A DNA stretch of 64,000 nucleotides. Origin: Prevotella sp. GTDB taxonomy: Bacteria; Bacteroidota; Bacteroidia; Bacteroidales; Bacteroidaceae. Positions 8,759-18,265 of the stretch are shown here, one piece after another (positions within the stretch are counted from its first letter, which is position 1; the number at the start of each line of letters is the position of its first letter). The notes beneath the pieces were generated by a model. That model made no database searches and was not told the origin of the DNA. It saw only the letters and a program-made list of their open reading frames with translations. The position numbers and the translations under genes were made by a program. The stretch lies in contig JAFWSS010000177.1 of assembly GCA_017524385.1 (NCBI GenBank), forward strand, positions 1 through 64,000, read 5' to 3'.

Positions 8759-11608
8759 TCATATGAGGTATTGCTTGCTGAAGTCGGAGACATAGGCTTT
8801 GAGTTCAGGTGCCTCAAGGATTTTGATGCGGTTGGCCAGTCCCATGTAGAATCGTCCGACCCCCTCGAGTTGATATACATCCGTGTCGAAATACCAGATG
8901 TTGTCATTCCCCTTGTGAGGTTTGATGTAGTTTTTGGCGGAAGGGAATTCCTCTATCAGCAAGTTCTTCGCCATCAGGTCTAGTTGAAGGGAGACGTGTA
9001 TGGGCTTGTCGCCTGTCATATGGAAGACATCCACCTCGATTTTCTCGTGCGAGGAAGGGAATTTCCAAGGTTCATTATCGAGGATTTCCACATATCCTAT
9101 CCTATTGATGTTGAACACCCTGGTTGAGAACCTTTTCCTGTCAAAGCAAATCACCAGTCCGTCTTCCGGTCGCACGTCGTATGCTTCGACAAGGCGGTTG
9201 GAGACCTTCCCGCTGTTGGACGAGGCATAGTCGTGCAGGATGACACATTTTTTCTGTGTCAGTGCTTGTTGCAGCAATGACAGTGCCGCCGCCTTGTCCT
9301 CATTGGTGAACACCTTGCGTGCGAGCAGTTCCTGGCGCATTCGTTCCGGCATTTCCCTCGACTCCGCATTCACCCTTATGTAGGCGATGTCGTTGAGTTC
9401 CACCACGCGGTAGGGATGTGGCTCCACATGTATGGCCACCACCATGTTGTCATATAGAGGTTCGATGCGCAGATAGGGCAGGGTGTCGATGCCGAAATGT
9501 TTCTTTGCCTTGTCCTGGACGTAGCGCATGTAAGAGTCTATCGTGTGATGGTTCAGGTATTTCATATCGTTTTCTATTCCCACCACCGCCCCTTGGTCGT
9601 TCACGCCGAGGTAGAGAGTGCCGCCTGTTGTTGAGTTGAGGAAAGCGCACACACCCTTCAGCACGTTGATGTTCTGTGTGTTTTCGTCAGGCTGCATATG
9701 GTTGTTGGAAGGATATACCATGGATGTTTTGAACTCTTGTGTCCCACTCTCAATACCGAGGTATATGCCTCCGTCGGTTTCGAGGTCGGCATCGTTCTCC
9801 GTCTCGATGGAAAGGGTTTTGATGATTTCTCGTCGTATCACGTTGAGTGTGGCCTCCGAGAGAGTTCCCTGCATGGCGTTTGCCGTCTGCACAAGTCTTG
9901 CCAGTCTTGCCAGCATGGGCAGTTTTTCCTTGAAATTGTGGATGGTGTATGAAAGTTTTTCGGAGTCCTCCTTCTTTCCGTATTCCTTCAGTATTTCGAT
10001 GACCGACAGTCGGATGAGTGTAGGTGTTGCTTCCACAAAATCTTTTTCGGGTTTAAGTTGTATGGCCCCCATGTCTTCCTTTCGTACGAACTGCACGAGT
10101 GCTCTGAGATAGGTTCTTGCGAATCGGATGTATGACGAAGAGGTAGTGTCGCCCACCAGTTCAGCCATCACATTGGCGTTTGCCAGGAAGCGTATTCTGT
10201 CAGACGGTTTGAGCAGCGATTTCTGGTGCTCGAGCATCTGTCTGGTGAGCAGTCTGAGTATGGTGGGGCTTAGCTGTCCGGTCTCCTCCTTTTTATTGTA
10301 ATGAGGAACAGCAGTGTTTATTGTAAATGCGTGTATGCATCCTTTGCGCACATCCTTTTCGTCGAAGGTATCTTCGGCACCATCCTCAACCTTAGCGTAG
10401 ATTTTTCCGTATTTGGCATCCTTGCCATAACTTTTCACGGATAGATATGCAAAGTCTCCACGTGAGTACTTTTTCGTGCTTGGTGTGGAGAATGCTATTC
10501 CGAATTCATTAAGCCATCCGCAGAAGTCCGTCCGTTCGTCTATCAACTTGCAGAGGAAAGAGTTTTCTTCTTCCGCATATTTCTTGGTGTCCTTCACGAA
10601 GAAGTCTATGAGTTGGTCCTCGATGCTAAACACGCCCTTCACGACATCCTTTATGGTGGCTTTCATGCATTCTCCGGCATTGAAATAGTCGTGGATTGTG
10701 CTTGTGTAGTAATAGACGATGCTTGGTTTGTCAAACTTGATGTAACCAATGATGGGTTTGTATGCCGGGTCGATTGTTGTGACGTGCATCGTGCCGCTGC
10801 GGTCTATGGAGTCGATTCTGATGATGGCTTCGTCGCCCTCGAAATAACTTTTCAAGGGTGTCTCCATGGCTGTTCCCTGCAGCTTCTTCTGCATGGCGAT
10901 GAATCCGTTGGTGAATTCGTCCATGTCTACCGGATTGTTTTCCATGCTTTGTTTCAACTTCTCCGACGAGGGTGTGCGTAGCGTGACACCCATTCCGGTG
11001 TTCAGGGAGTTTGCTCCTGTCTTGACCAGTTTCATGGAGTCCGACAGCGGCAGGTATGTCAGCATCAAGCCGTTGGTTGTGAGTATTGCGGTTCCGTTTT
11101 TTGAGAATGCCAAAGGTTTGGTGATGGGTGAGTCAAACCTCACCAGGTTGCTGGAGTTGTAGGCGAAGAGGTCGGAGCCGATGCTCTGTAGGTCGTTCCA
11201 ATTGAAGCCGAGTGCCGTGACTTTCTCATGTCGCAGCCGTTCGAACGAAGCCTTGATGATGTTGTCCGACCAATGTGGATTCAAGGAACACAACTCTCCC
11301 ATGAAAGCGAGGTAGGCAGGCAGTGCGAGTGGATGGGCACCGTCGGCCAGGAGATAAGTTGCAAGCAAGTTGACATGGAATTCCATTGTCTTTCTGTCCT
11401 CACCCTCTTGGTACAGGGGTCGCGTGGAGATGGTGTTCAACAGGTCTTCCACACGTTGTCTCATGAGGTCGATGGTGATGTTGAAGAAAGAGTCTTTGGT
11501 CTTGTTTACCATGCACTCTCTGAGATATATTTGCAACTTGGTGAAGTTGTCGTCAATATATTCCTTTCTCAAATCCAGCCATAATGGGGTTTTCTTTTCT
11601 CCGTTCAT
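8759..11608 (-). CDS. very large AlbA_2-WYL domain protein, putative ligand-responsive regulator
   Basis: A 949-residue cytoplasmic protein. Roughly residues 1-610 resemble nothing I can name. From about 617 the sequence ESGTQEFKTS, then VCAFLNSTTGGTLYLGVND, matches the AlbA_2 (Schlafen-like) nucleic-acid-binding fold. The C-terminal 160 residues (DGLVICFDRKRFSTRVFNI, then the GRFYMGLANRIKILE segment) look like a WYL domain with its C-terminal extension. WYL domains sense ligands, often nucleotides, in bacterial regulators, many of them tied to defence. It stands alone with its own promoter. Its size and its N-terminal 600 residues are unusual for WYL regulators. The domain calls are moderately sure; the function is inferred. 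Confidence 0.65.
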   Translation of the reverse strand: MNGEKKTPLWLDLRKEYIDDNFTKLQIYLRECMVNKTKDSFFNITIDLMRQRVEDLLNTISTRPLYQEGEDRKTMEFHVNLLATYLLADGAHPLALPAYLAFMGELCSLNPHWSDNIIKASFERLRHEKVTALGFNWNDLQSIGSDLFAYNSSNLVRFDSPITKPLAFSKNGTAILTTNGLMLTYLPLSDSMKLVKTGANSLNTGMGVTLRTPSSEKLKQSMENNPVDMDEFTNGFIAMQKKLQGTAMETPLKSYFEGDEAIIRIDSIDRSGTMHVTTIDPAYKPIIGYIKFDKPSIVYYYTSTIHDYFNAGECMKATIKDVVKGVFSIEDQLIDFFVKDTKKYAEEENSFLCKLIDERTDFCGWLNEFGIAFSTPSTKKYSRGDFAYLSVKSYGKDAKYGKIYAKVEDGAEDTFDEKDVRKGCIHAFTINTAVPHYNKKEETGQLSPTILRLLTRQMLEHQKSLLKPSDRIRFLANANVMAELVGDTTSSSYIRFARTYLRALVQFVRKEDMGAIQLKPEKDFVEATPTLIRLSVIEILKEYGKKEDSEKLSYTIHNFKEKLPMLARLARLVQTANAMQGTLSEATLNVIRREIIKTLSIETENDADLETDGGIYLGIESGTQEFKTSMVYPSNNHMQPDENTQNINVLKGVCAFLNSTTGGTLYLGVNDQGAVVGIENDMKYLNHHTIDSYMRYVQDKAKKHFGIDTLPYLRIEPLYDNMVVAIHVEPHPYRVVELNDIAYIRVNAESREMPERMRQELLARKVFTNEDKAAALSLLQQALTQKKCVILHDYASSNSGKVSNRLVEAYDVRPEDGLVICFDRKRFSTRVFNINRIGYVEILDNEPWKFPSSHEKIEVDVFHMTGDKPIHVSLQLDLMAKNLLIEEFPSAKNYIKPHKGNDNIWYFDTDVYQLEGVGRFYMGLANRIKILEAPELKAYVSDFSKQYLI

Positions 11609-11661
11609 CGTTTCAGTCTTTCTTAGTAAGGGATATGGTCGCTAATGGTATGATGTAAGTG

Positions 11662-11669
11662 CAAAATTA
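11662..11669 (-). promoter_or_regulatory. -7 element for the AlbA-WYL gene
   Basis: TAATTTTG followed by CAC on the minus strand, 54 bp before the start codon at 11608. The -33 region is weak. Confidence 0.55.
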
Positions 11670-11752
11670 GTGATTTTTCCTCAAAATGCAGAATGTTTGT
11701 TCCGATATTGATGTCATTTTTCTTTTTCACTGCTTCTCTCAAGAAAAATCAT

Positions 11753-11760
11753 TATCTTTG
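11753..11760 (+). promoter_or_regulatory. -7 element for azlCD
   Basis: TATCTTTG followed by CATC lies 76 bp before the azlC start. The leader between them carries the 9-bp-period repeat at 11779-11814. Confidence 0.6.
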
Positions 11761-11778
11761 CATCCGTTAATTCAAATG

Positions 11779-11814
11779 TCTAGTGATGCTGGTAATCCTG
11801 GTAAAACAAGAATC
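11779..11814. repeat. 9-bp-period repeat array, CCTGGTAAAAC family (copy A)
   Basis: Units TCTAGTGAT, GCTGGTAAT, CCTGGTAAA and ACAAGAATC lie in the azlC leader. The core CCTGGTAAAACAAG is shared with the arrays at 34583 and 53291. Confidence 0.5.
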
Positions 11815-11836
11815 CCAAGCCAAATGTGACGTATAG

Positions 11837-12595
11837 ATGGAAGACATTAGCAAGAAGGATGCGGGAAAGGTGGCAGCCATGGGGATGAGAAGCGAGGTTG
11901 TCAGCGGCGTTCGTGATGGCATTCCCATCGCGATGGGTTATTTTGCCGTGGCATTCTCATTGGGCATCATCGCCAAGAAGGCAGGCCTCACGGCTATCCT
12001 TGGCTTTGTGAGCAGTTTTTTCACCCGTGCCTCAGCCGGCGAATATGGTGTCTATACGCTGGTGGCCATCAATGCGGCCTATGTCGAGATAGTGGCCATG
12101 AGTCTTGTTGCCAACCTGCGCTACATGCTGATGAGTGCTGCGCTCTCGCAGAAGATATCTCCAGGCACGCCTTGGTATCACCGGGTGCTGATGGCTTGCT
12201 GCATCACCGACGAGGTGTTTGGCATCTCAGTCAACCACAAAGGTTACACCCCTCCTGCCTACACCTATTCAGCCGCCCTAGTCTCCACGCTATGTTGGGC
12301 TTCCGGTTGTGCTGCAGGCATCATAGCCGGTGGTTTTCTGCCATCTGCCATCGTGTCGGCATTGAGCGTGGCCCTTTACGGCATGTTCATCGCCATCATC
12401 ATGCCTCCTTCTCGCTCCGACCGCAACGTGCTCTATGCCGTGGTGGCCAGTTTCGTATTGAGCGGGCTATGTGCCATCGCCCCTCACGTCGACGAGTGGA
12501 GTCCGGGGACACGCACCATCGTGCTGACGTTGCTCATATCATCGGTTGCCGCTTGGCTCAAACCCATAAAAGAGACAGGTGATGGAGAAGCGTGA
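11837..12595 (+). CDS. azlC: AzlC family branched-chain amino acid exporter large subunit
   Basis: A 252-residue polytopic inner-membrane protein. The region RDGIPIAMGYFAVAFSLGII near the N-terminus is typical of AzlC, which together with the small AzlD protein exports branched-chain amino acids or analogues. The next gene overlaps its end and encodes AzlD, so the two form a transporter operon. The length is normal. The first 25 residues are polar and would be cytoplasmic. Regulation is not evident beyond the upstream promoter. Confidence 0.88.
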   Translation: MEDISKKDAGKVAAMGMRSEVVSGVRDGIPIAMGYFAVAFSLGIIAKKAGLTAILGFVSSFFTRASAGEYGVYTLVAINAAYVEIVAMSLVANLRYMLMSAALSQKISPGTPWYHRVLMACCITDEVFGISVNHKGYTPPAYTYSAALVSTLCWASGCAAGIIAGGFLPSAIVSALSVALYGMFIAIIMPPSRSDRNVLYAVVASFVLSGLCAIAPHVDEWSPGTRTIVLTLLISSVAAWLKPIKETGDGEA

Positions 12596-12893
12596 GATCA
12601 TCATCTGCATCATGTTGGCGATAGTCACCACCAACCTCATCCGTATCCTTCCGATGATGCTCATCAAAGGGCAGATACGGAATGTGTATCTTCGTAGTTT
12701 TCTTTATTATGTGCCCTATGTCACCTTGGCCGTGATGACCTTTCCCGCCATGGTGGAGACCACGCTGTCGCCGGTGTCGGGCATCGTTGCACTTGCTGTC
12801 GGCCTTTTTGCAGCCTGGCGAGGTGCAGGTTTGTTTCCTGTCGCCATCATCTGTTGTGCCATCGCCTATCTGATGGACGGGGTGGTGATGTGA
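12582..12893 (+). CDS. azlD: AzlD family transporter small subunit
   Basis: A 103-residue protein with three to four membrane segments and the NLIRILPMMLIKGQ stretch found in AzlD partners of AzlC. The ATG at 12582 lies inside the end of azlC (stop at 12595), so translation is probably coupled; a GTG at 12579 is an alternative start. Its last 28 bp overlap the end of the convergent gene on the other strand, and no terminator separates the two. Confidence 0.85.
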   Translation: MEKREIIICIMLAIVTTNLIRILPMMLIKGQIRNVYLRSFLYYVPYVTLAVMTFPAMVETTLSPVSGIVALAVGLFAAWRGAGLFPVAIICCAIAYLMDGVVM

Positions 12894-13324
12894 TGAATGT
12901 CATCTTCTTCATATTCTTCTAGCACGTGGCAAATGACCTGCCAGTCAGTTTCGCCGTCGAACCCGAATTTGTCGTCAAGTCCGACGTTCATATACAGTTT
13001 TTCCTCGAAATTCTGCAGGTGGGTGTTTTCCACTTCCGTGTTCTCGTTGATGTAGTCAAACCTGATGCCATCTTGGAGGAAATGTCTGGCGTATTCCATC
13101 AACTTGTCGCGGTGGCATGAACTCCATAGGATAAGGCAAATATCCTCGCGGCATGTCATTTTCTGCAAGACTTCCTTTGCCGATGGGAAATAGTCGTAGT
13201 TCTCTTCATTGTCATAACATGCACGCAGAATGGTGTCGTGAATGTCGACCGCTACATATATTTTCTTCCAATTCTTCTCCCTCATGCGGGTGAATGCCGC
13301 ATCGAATGCTTTCTTGATACCCAT
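12866..13324 (-). CDS. HAD-like hypothetical protein
   Basis: A 152-residue soluble protein. YVAVDIHDTIL near residue 25 resembles the N-terminal HAD motif (hydrophobic-DxD-T), except that the second Asp position is His. SS after ILW could be motif II and GLDDKFGFDGETDW a motif-III/IV-like acidic loop. This suggests a small HAD-fold phosphatase or an inactive relative; the substrate is unknown. It has its own promoter (TAGATTTG at 13361-13354) and ends inside the 3' end of azlD on the opposite strand. Confidence 0.55.
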   Translation of the reverse strand: MGIKKAFDAAFTRMREKNWKKIYVAVDIHDTILRACYDNEENYDYFPSAKEVLQKMTCREDICLILWSSCHRDKLMEYARHFLQDGIRFDYINENTEVENTHLQNFEEKLYMNVGLDDKFGFDGETDWQVICHVLEEYEEDDIHHITTPSIR

Positions 13325-13353
13325 GGCCGTGTAGATATATTTGAATGTTGATG

Positions 13354-13361
13354 CAAATCTA
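13354..13361 (-). promoter_or_regulatory. -7 element for the HAD-like gene
   Basis: TAGATTTG followed by CATC on the minus strand, 30 bp before the start codon. Confidence 0.5.
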
Positions 13362-13420
13362 CAAAAAACCAGCTAAATGATAACAAGTATGTGGAAAATT
13401 ATTTTTTTGAGGGGTGTAAG

Positions 13421-13452
13421 TTTGGCATTTCCAATAGAAATGTTTACTTTTG
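13421..13452 (+). promoter_or_regulatory. promoter of the PfkB sugar kinase gene
   Basis: TTTG (13421-13424), a 20-bp spacer and TACTTTTG (13445-13452). Because transcription would begin near 13459, the TTG at 13450 cannot be the start codon; the ATG at 13468 is preferred. Confidence 0.7.
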
Positions 13453-13467
13453 TCGTTTCAAAAACAT

Positions 13468-14508
13468 ATGAAAATGAAGAGCAAGCGTATTGTTACTTTC
13501 GGAGAGTTGCTGCTTCGATTCTCGAAGCAAGGTCACAAGCGTTTCACGCAAGGTGAGCAATTGTTGGGCAATTTTGGTGGTAGCGAAGCCAATGTAGCCA
13601 TCTCTTTGGCCACGTTGGGCGACGAGGTGGAATATGTCACGCGTCTTCCCAAAGGACAGATAGGCTTGGCCGCCAAAATGATGCTGAGGGAGTATGGGCT
13701 TGATGTGAGGCATGTGTTGTGCGATGGTGAACGCATGGGCACCTACTATTTCGAGGGTGCGGCTGCTTTGCGCAATTCTTCTGTCACCTATGACCGTGGT
13801 GCGTCGGCATTCGGACTCATCGAGCCAGGAATGATAGACTGGCGTGAGGTGCTGCGTGGAGCGGGCGTGTTTCACACTTCCGGCATCGCCGGTGCGTTGT
13901 CGCCCAATGCTTCTGAAGCCACCTTCGAGGCGTTGCGTGTTGCCGATGAGATGGGGCTCACCATCTCCTTCGACATCAATCATCGCAAGAACCTTTGGAA
14001 ATATCCTGGTGCCAAACCCATAGAGACCCTTAGCAGCATGTTGGAGTATGCCGATGTCATGTTTGGCGATGTCATCGAATTTGAGTTCCTCACCAGTCAT
14101 CCGAAGATACCTTTCGAGGCCCGCGACGTCCACTATGTGATGGACTTGGAGCCCTACCGTGAATGGTTTGATGCGCTGCACCAACGTTTTCCACGCTGCC
14201 GTAAATGGTTGATGGGCATGCGCAACCAGGTTGATGCGAGCCACCATCTTCTCACCTGCCTGCTTTGGAGCGACGGCACACTCTATTCCACCCGCATCTA
14301 CGACATCCAGGACATGGTAGACCCGATGGGTGTGGGCGATGCCTTCGCCGCCGGGCAGATACATGCCATGCTGGAATGGCCCGACGACGACCAGCGTGTC
14401 CTGGACTATGCGTTGGCGGCCTCCACGTTGAAATACACGTTCAATGGCGACTTCAACCTGGCCACCGACGAGGAGATTACTCAGTTGATGAATACGCCTT
14501 TGATGTGA
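13468..14508 (+). CDS. PfkB-family sugar kinase, probably 2-keto-3-deoxygluconate kinase
   Basis: A 346-residue ribokinase-fold protein. The N-terminal GGSEANVAISLATLG signature and the C-terminal ATP/anion-hole motif MGVGDAFAAG are both present, with the catalytic Asp at the end of the latter (GDAFAAG). The family phosphorylates sugars with ATP in the cytoplasm. The best overall resemblance is to 2-dehydro-3-deoxygluconokinases of uronate catabolism, but no KDPG aldolase gene is adjacent, so the substrate is uncertain. The usual DTTGAGD reads DPMGVGD. The gene is followed closely by a flippase gene that need not be related in function. Confidence 0.75.
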   Translation: MKMKSKRIVTFGELLLRFSKQGHKRFTQGEQLLGNFGGSEANVAISLATLGDEVEYVTRLPKGQIGLAAKMMLREYGLDVRHVLCDGERMGTYYFEGAAALRNSSVTYDRGASAFGLIEPGMIDWREVLRGAGVFHTSGIAGALSPNASEATFEALRVADEMGLTISFDINHRKNLWKYPGAKPIETLSSMLEYADVMFGDVIEFEFLTSHPKIPFEARDVHYVMDLEPYREWFDALHQRFPRCRKWLMGMRNQVDASHHLLTCLLWSDGTLYSTRIYDIQDMVDPMGVGDAFAAGQIHAMLEWPDDDQRVLDYALAASTLKYTFNGDFNLATDEEITQLMNTPLM

Positions 14509-14564
14509 TAGAAAACAAATAGACGAAACTTCTATAATGAAAAACACTTATCAATAGCATTATT

Positions 14565-16007
14565 ATGGCAAACTTAAAAGGATTAATGAAGGATACCGCC
14601 ATTTATGGTTTGAGCAGTATCATTGGAAGGTTTTTGAACTATTTGCTTGTGCCGCTTTATACAGCGAAGATGTCGGCATCGAGTGGAGAATACGGAGTCA
14701 TCACCAATGTCTATGCCTGGACGGCGCTTTTGCTGGTGATTTTGACCTACGGTATGGAGACAACGTTCTTCCGTTATGCCAACAAGCAAGGTGAGAATGC
14801 CGAGCGCGTCTATTCCACCACGTTGTGGTCGGTGGCTTTCACTTCCGTGCTATTCGTCGTCATGGTTTTCATCTTCGTACACCCCATCGCAGATGTCTTC
14901 CACTACCATGACCATCCCGAATACATCAGGTTCATGTCCATCGTTGTAGCCTTGGATGCGTTTCAAGCCATTCCCTTCTCTTATCTTCGCTATCAAAACA
15001 GACCGGTCAAGTTTGCGGCCTTGAAGTTGTCGTTCATTTTCATGAACATCGCGCTCAACTGCATCTACTATCTTTTAATGGACGGCCACGATGCAGGTGC
15101 CGCCTTCTTCATCAATTTGATTTGCACCAGTTTCGTCACTTTGTTCTTCTATGAGGAGTTGAAGGGTTTCAGACATGGTTTCGATGCACAACTGCTCAAA
15201 CGCATGCTTACATACAGCTGGCCCATCTTGGTGCTCGGCATTGCCGGCATACTCAACCAGACCGCCGACAAGATACTCTTCCCATGGCTATACAAGGGAG
15301 AGGATATGAAAACGCAGCTGGCCATCTATGGTGCAGTGGCCAAGATTGCCATGATCATGGCCATGATCACCCAAGCATTCCGTTATGCCTATGAACCGTT
15401 GGTGTTTGGCAAGCAAAAAGACAAGGACTCCAAGGAGTACTACGCATCAGCGATGAAATTCTTCATCATCTTCACCTTGTTGGCTTTCTTATGCGTGATG
15501 GCGTATATAGACATACTGAAACGAATCATCGGCAGAGACTATTGGGAGGGCCTGGGGGTTGTGCCCATCGTCATGGCTGCCGAAATCATGATGGGGGTCT
15601 ATTTCAACCTCTCATTCTGGTACAAGCTTATCGACAAGACCATTTGGGGAGCCATCTTCTCAGGCATTGGTTGCGCTGCGCTCTTCGCGGTGAACATCCT
15701 GTTTGTGCCGAAATACGGATATGTCGCCTGCGCCTGGGGTGGTTTTGCCGGATATGGCATAGCCATGGTGCTTTCATATATCGTGGGACAGCGCTTCTAT
15801 CCCATCAAATATCCGATTCTCGACATCGGCATTTACGTCGTGCTTGCGGTCGTCCTTTTCTTAGGCATGCATTTCTCAACCGCCAAGTTGCCGTTATGGG
15901 CCTCGGTAGGCGTTAACACTATTCTTGTCGGGCTCTTCGTGGCTTATGCCATCAAGCGCGACTTCCCGCTCAAGACCCTGCCTGTCGTGGGAAAGTATTT
16001 CAAATGA
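14565..16007 (+). CDS. polysaccharide flippase (Wzx/MATE-like)
   Basis: A 480-residue polytopic membrane protein with about 12-14 hydrophobic segments. The N-terminus (LKGLMKDTAIYGLSSIIGRF) is typical of Wzx-type oligosaccharide flippases of the MOP superfamily, which turn lipid-linked sugars from the cytoplasmic to the periplasmic face. There are no glycosyltransferase genes around it, so it looks like a stand-alone flippase, a common arrangement in Bacteroidales for a conserved envelope or cell-wall-related role. It starts 56 bp after the kinase stop. Confidence 0.8.
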   Translation: MANLKGLMKDTAIYGLSSIIGRFLNYLLVPLYTAKMSASSGEYGVITNVYAWTALLLVILTYGMETTFFRYANKQGENAERVYSTTLWSVAFTSVLFVVMVFIFVHPIADVFHYHDHPEYIRFMSIVVALDAFQAIPFSYLRYQNRPVKFAALKLSFIFMNIALNCIYYLLMDGHDAGAAFFINLICTSFVTLFFYEELKGFRHGFDAQLLKRMLTYSWPILVLGIAGILNQTADKILFPWLYKGEDMKTQLAIYGAVAKIAMIMAMITQAFRYAYEPLVFGKQKDKDSKEYYASAMKFFIIFTLLAFLCVMAYIDILKRIIGRDYWEGLGVVPIVMAAEIMMGVYFNLSFWYKLIDKTIWGAIFSGIGCAALFAVNILFVPKYGYVACAWGGFAGYGIAMVLSYIVGQRFYPIKYPILDIGIYVVLAVVLFLGMHFSTAKLPLWASVGVNTILVGLFVAYAIKRDFPLKTLPVVGKYFK

Positions 16008-16048
16008 TCAAGAACATTAGCTTTTGAATAATCAAAACCAATAGTATT

Positions 16049-18166
16049 ATGATAAGAAAAACTATTTTATTGCTGACCTGCGTGGTTGCTTCATTTCAAG
16101 CCAAGGCCGACGAGGGGATGTGGACTCTTTACAACCTCCCTCCCCAAGTGTATGAAATCATGCAGAACGAAGGTTTTGCCATGCCTTACAACGATTTGTA
16201 TTATGGCGATAATGCCTTGAAAAACGCCGTTGTCAATTTCAGCGGCTATTGCACAGGCGTTGTGGTATCTCCCAACGGACTGGTGTTCACCAACCATCAT
16301 TGTGGCTTCGAGGCCATCCGCAGCCACTCCACCGTGGAGCACGACTACATGCTCAACGGTTTCTATGCCAAAAGTTATGAGGAAGAGCTTCCCAATGAGA
16401 ACATGTTCGTCAGTTTCATGATCGACCAGAGGGACATCACCGACATGCTCAAGGCCAAGGGTTTCGAAGTTCTCGGCGCTTTCAGTCAAGAGGAGTTCAT
16501 CGACTCTCTCACCAACGTAATGACCGACTCGGTGAAACGTATCGACAAGTCATTGCATGTGACCATCGACCCCTTCTTCGAGGGCAACCGCTATTACGCC
16601 ACCACCTATCAGGACTTCACCGACCTGAGACTCGTCTTCGCTGTACCAAAGTCCATGGGTAAGTTTGGCGGTGAGACCGACAACTGGATGTGGCCTCGTC
16701 AGACTTGTGATTTCTCCGTCTTCCGCATCTATGCCGACCCGAAGACCAATGGTCCAGCGGCATACAGTGAGAACAACGTGCCTTATCATCCCAAAAGGTG
16801 GGCACAAGTGTCGATGCAGGGATACAAGGCCGGCGACTTCGCCATGACAATAGGATATCCTGGAAGCACCCAGCGCTATCTCTCCTCCTTTGGCATCCAG
16901 GAGATGCGCGATGTGGAAAACACCGTGCGCGCCCAGGTGAGAGGTGTCAAGCAGGATGTGATGATCAAGCACATGAGGGCCAGCGAGGCCGTCCGCATCA
17001 TGTATGACAGCAAGTATGCTGAAAGTTCCAACTATTGGAAGAATGCCATCGGTATGAACAAGTGCATCGACTCCATCGGCATCATTGCCCAGAAAGCCGC
17101 TTTCGAGGAGAGGATAAGGCAATGGATGGACCAGACAGGCTATCTCAAGGACAAACTGAACTTTGACCTCCTGAAGAATCTGTATGACCAGAACAAAGTG
17201 CCCAAATTCGTTGTGAACAACCTGTATGAGTCTTTCATCGGCACTAGCGAGCTTTTCAACCGTTATATGAAAACCATCAGGGGAATGGAGGCTAAAGGTC
17301 CTGAAGACAATCCCGAAGAGCAATATTACATTTTCGAGGACAACAGCAGCGAATGGGACAAGGCTCTCGACAAGGAGGTGCTCGCAGCCATGCTCAAGAA
17401 CTATGCCGCTCAAGTGGATGAGGAATATTGGCCAGACTTCTACCAGACAATCAAGAGTGAATACAACAACAACTATGCGGCTTATGTGGACTATCTCTAC
17501 GACAATTCAATCCTGCTGAAGAATGACACAAAAGTCTATTTCAACAAGGATGATTACGAGAAAGACCCCGGCGTGGTTTTCGGACAGAATATCTATAGCA
17601 AACTCGTAGGCCAATATCTTGGGTTGATGTTGAGGTCGTCGCAAATCGAGGAGCAGGAGCGCTACCTCTGCGATGCCATCATGCGCATGGAGCAAGACCA
17701 ACCCCATTACAGCGATGCCAATTTCACCATGCGTCTCAGTTACGGGCAGGTGGGCGAGTACATGCTCAACGGCATGGGGTCAGGCTACTACACCACAGCA
17801 GAGAGCATTGTTGCCAAGATGGACAAGGCCAGCGAGAATGTGGAGTATGAAGCAGAGCCTATCATGAGACAACTCCTCTCCGCGAAGGATTTTGGTCCGT
17901 ACACCGACCGCACCACCGGCAAGATGCAACTGTGCTTCCTCACCAACAACGACATCACGGGTGGCAACAGTGGCTCGCCGATGTTCAATGGCAAAGGCGA
18001 GCTCATCGGCCTGGCTTTCGATGGCAACTGGGACAGCCTTTCCAGCGACATCTTCTTCGACAAGCAACTGGCACGCTGCATCGGAGTGGACATCCGATTC
18101 GTCCTTTTCATGATGGACAGATGGGGACATGCCGACAGACTTCTCAAGGAAATCAACGCACAATAA
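16049..18166 (+). CDS. S46 family dipeptidyl peptidase, DPP7-like
   Basis: A 705-residue exported serine peptidase of family S46 with a signal peptide ending near AKA (about residue 20). The catalytic triad is visible: His in TNHHCGFEAIRSHS, Asp in TDNWMWPR and Ser in GGNSGSP. S46 enzymes remove N-terminal dipeptides from peptides in the periplasm of asaccharolytic and gut Bacteroidetes. The residue 18 positions after the catalytic Ser is Gly (LAFDGNW), as in DPP7 enzymes that prefer hydrophobic P1 residues, not Arg as in DPP11 (acidic P1). Full length. A terminator follows within 15 bp. Confidence 0.9.
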   Translation: MIRKTILLLTCVVASFQAKADEGMWTLYNLPPQVYEIMQNEGFAMPYNDLYYGDNALKNAVVNFSGYCTGVVVSPNGLVFTNHHCGFEAIRSHSTVEHDYMLNGFYAKSYEEELPNENMFVSFMIDQRDITDMLKAKGFEVLGAFSQEEFIDSLTNVMTDSVKRIDKSLHVTIDPFFEGNRYYATTYQDFTDLRLVFAVPKSMGKFGGETDNWMWPRQTCDFSVFRIYADPKTNGPAAYSENNVPYHPKRWAQVSMQGYKAGDFAMTIGYPGSTQRYLSSFGIQEMRDVENTVRAQVRGVKQDVMIKHMRASEAVRIMYDSKYAESSNYWKNAIGMNKCIDSIGIIAQKAAFEERIRQWMDQTGYLKDKLNFDLLKNLYDQNKVPKFVVNNLYESFIGTSELFNRYMKTIRGMEAKGPEDNPEEQYYIFEDNSSEWDKALDKEVLAAMLKNYAAQVDEEYWPDFYQTIKSEYNNNYAAYVDYLYDNSILLKNDTKVYFNKDDYEKDPGVVFGQNIYSKLVGQYLGLMLRSSQIEEQERYLCDAIMRMEQDQPHYSDANFTMRLSYGQVGEYMLNGMGSGYYTTAESIVAKMDKASENVEYEAEPIMRQLLSAKDFGPYTDRTTGKMQLCFLTNNDITGGNSGSPMFNGKGELIGLAFDGNWDSLSSDIFFDKQLARCIGVDIRFVLFMMDRWGHADRLLKEINAQ

Positions 18167-18178
18167 CCAGGTGTTAGG

Positions 18179-18206
18179 GTAGAGACGGGTTTTTTCCCGT
18201 CTCTAC
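18179..18206. terminator. intrinsic terminator after the S46 peptidase gene
   Basis: A perfect 11-bp stem GTAGAGACGGG (18179-18189) and its complement (18196-18206) around a loop of six Ts. T-richness after the stem is limited, so it may also act as a small repeated hairpin element. Confidence 0.65.
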
Positions 18207-18265
18207 ACATTTTGTGTCAATATTATTTTTTCACCAAGTAGCACATCATCCAAACCATTTTTCCC

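Noticed and set aside
13444..14547. Long minus-strand open frame opposite the sugar kinase gene
   Set aside because: It is a shadow of the PfkB gene, which has clear family motifs and its own promoter; the shadow translation shows no recognisable domain.
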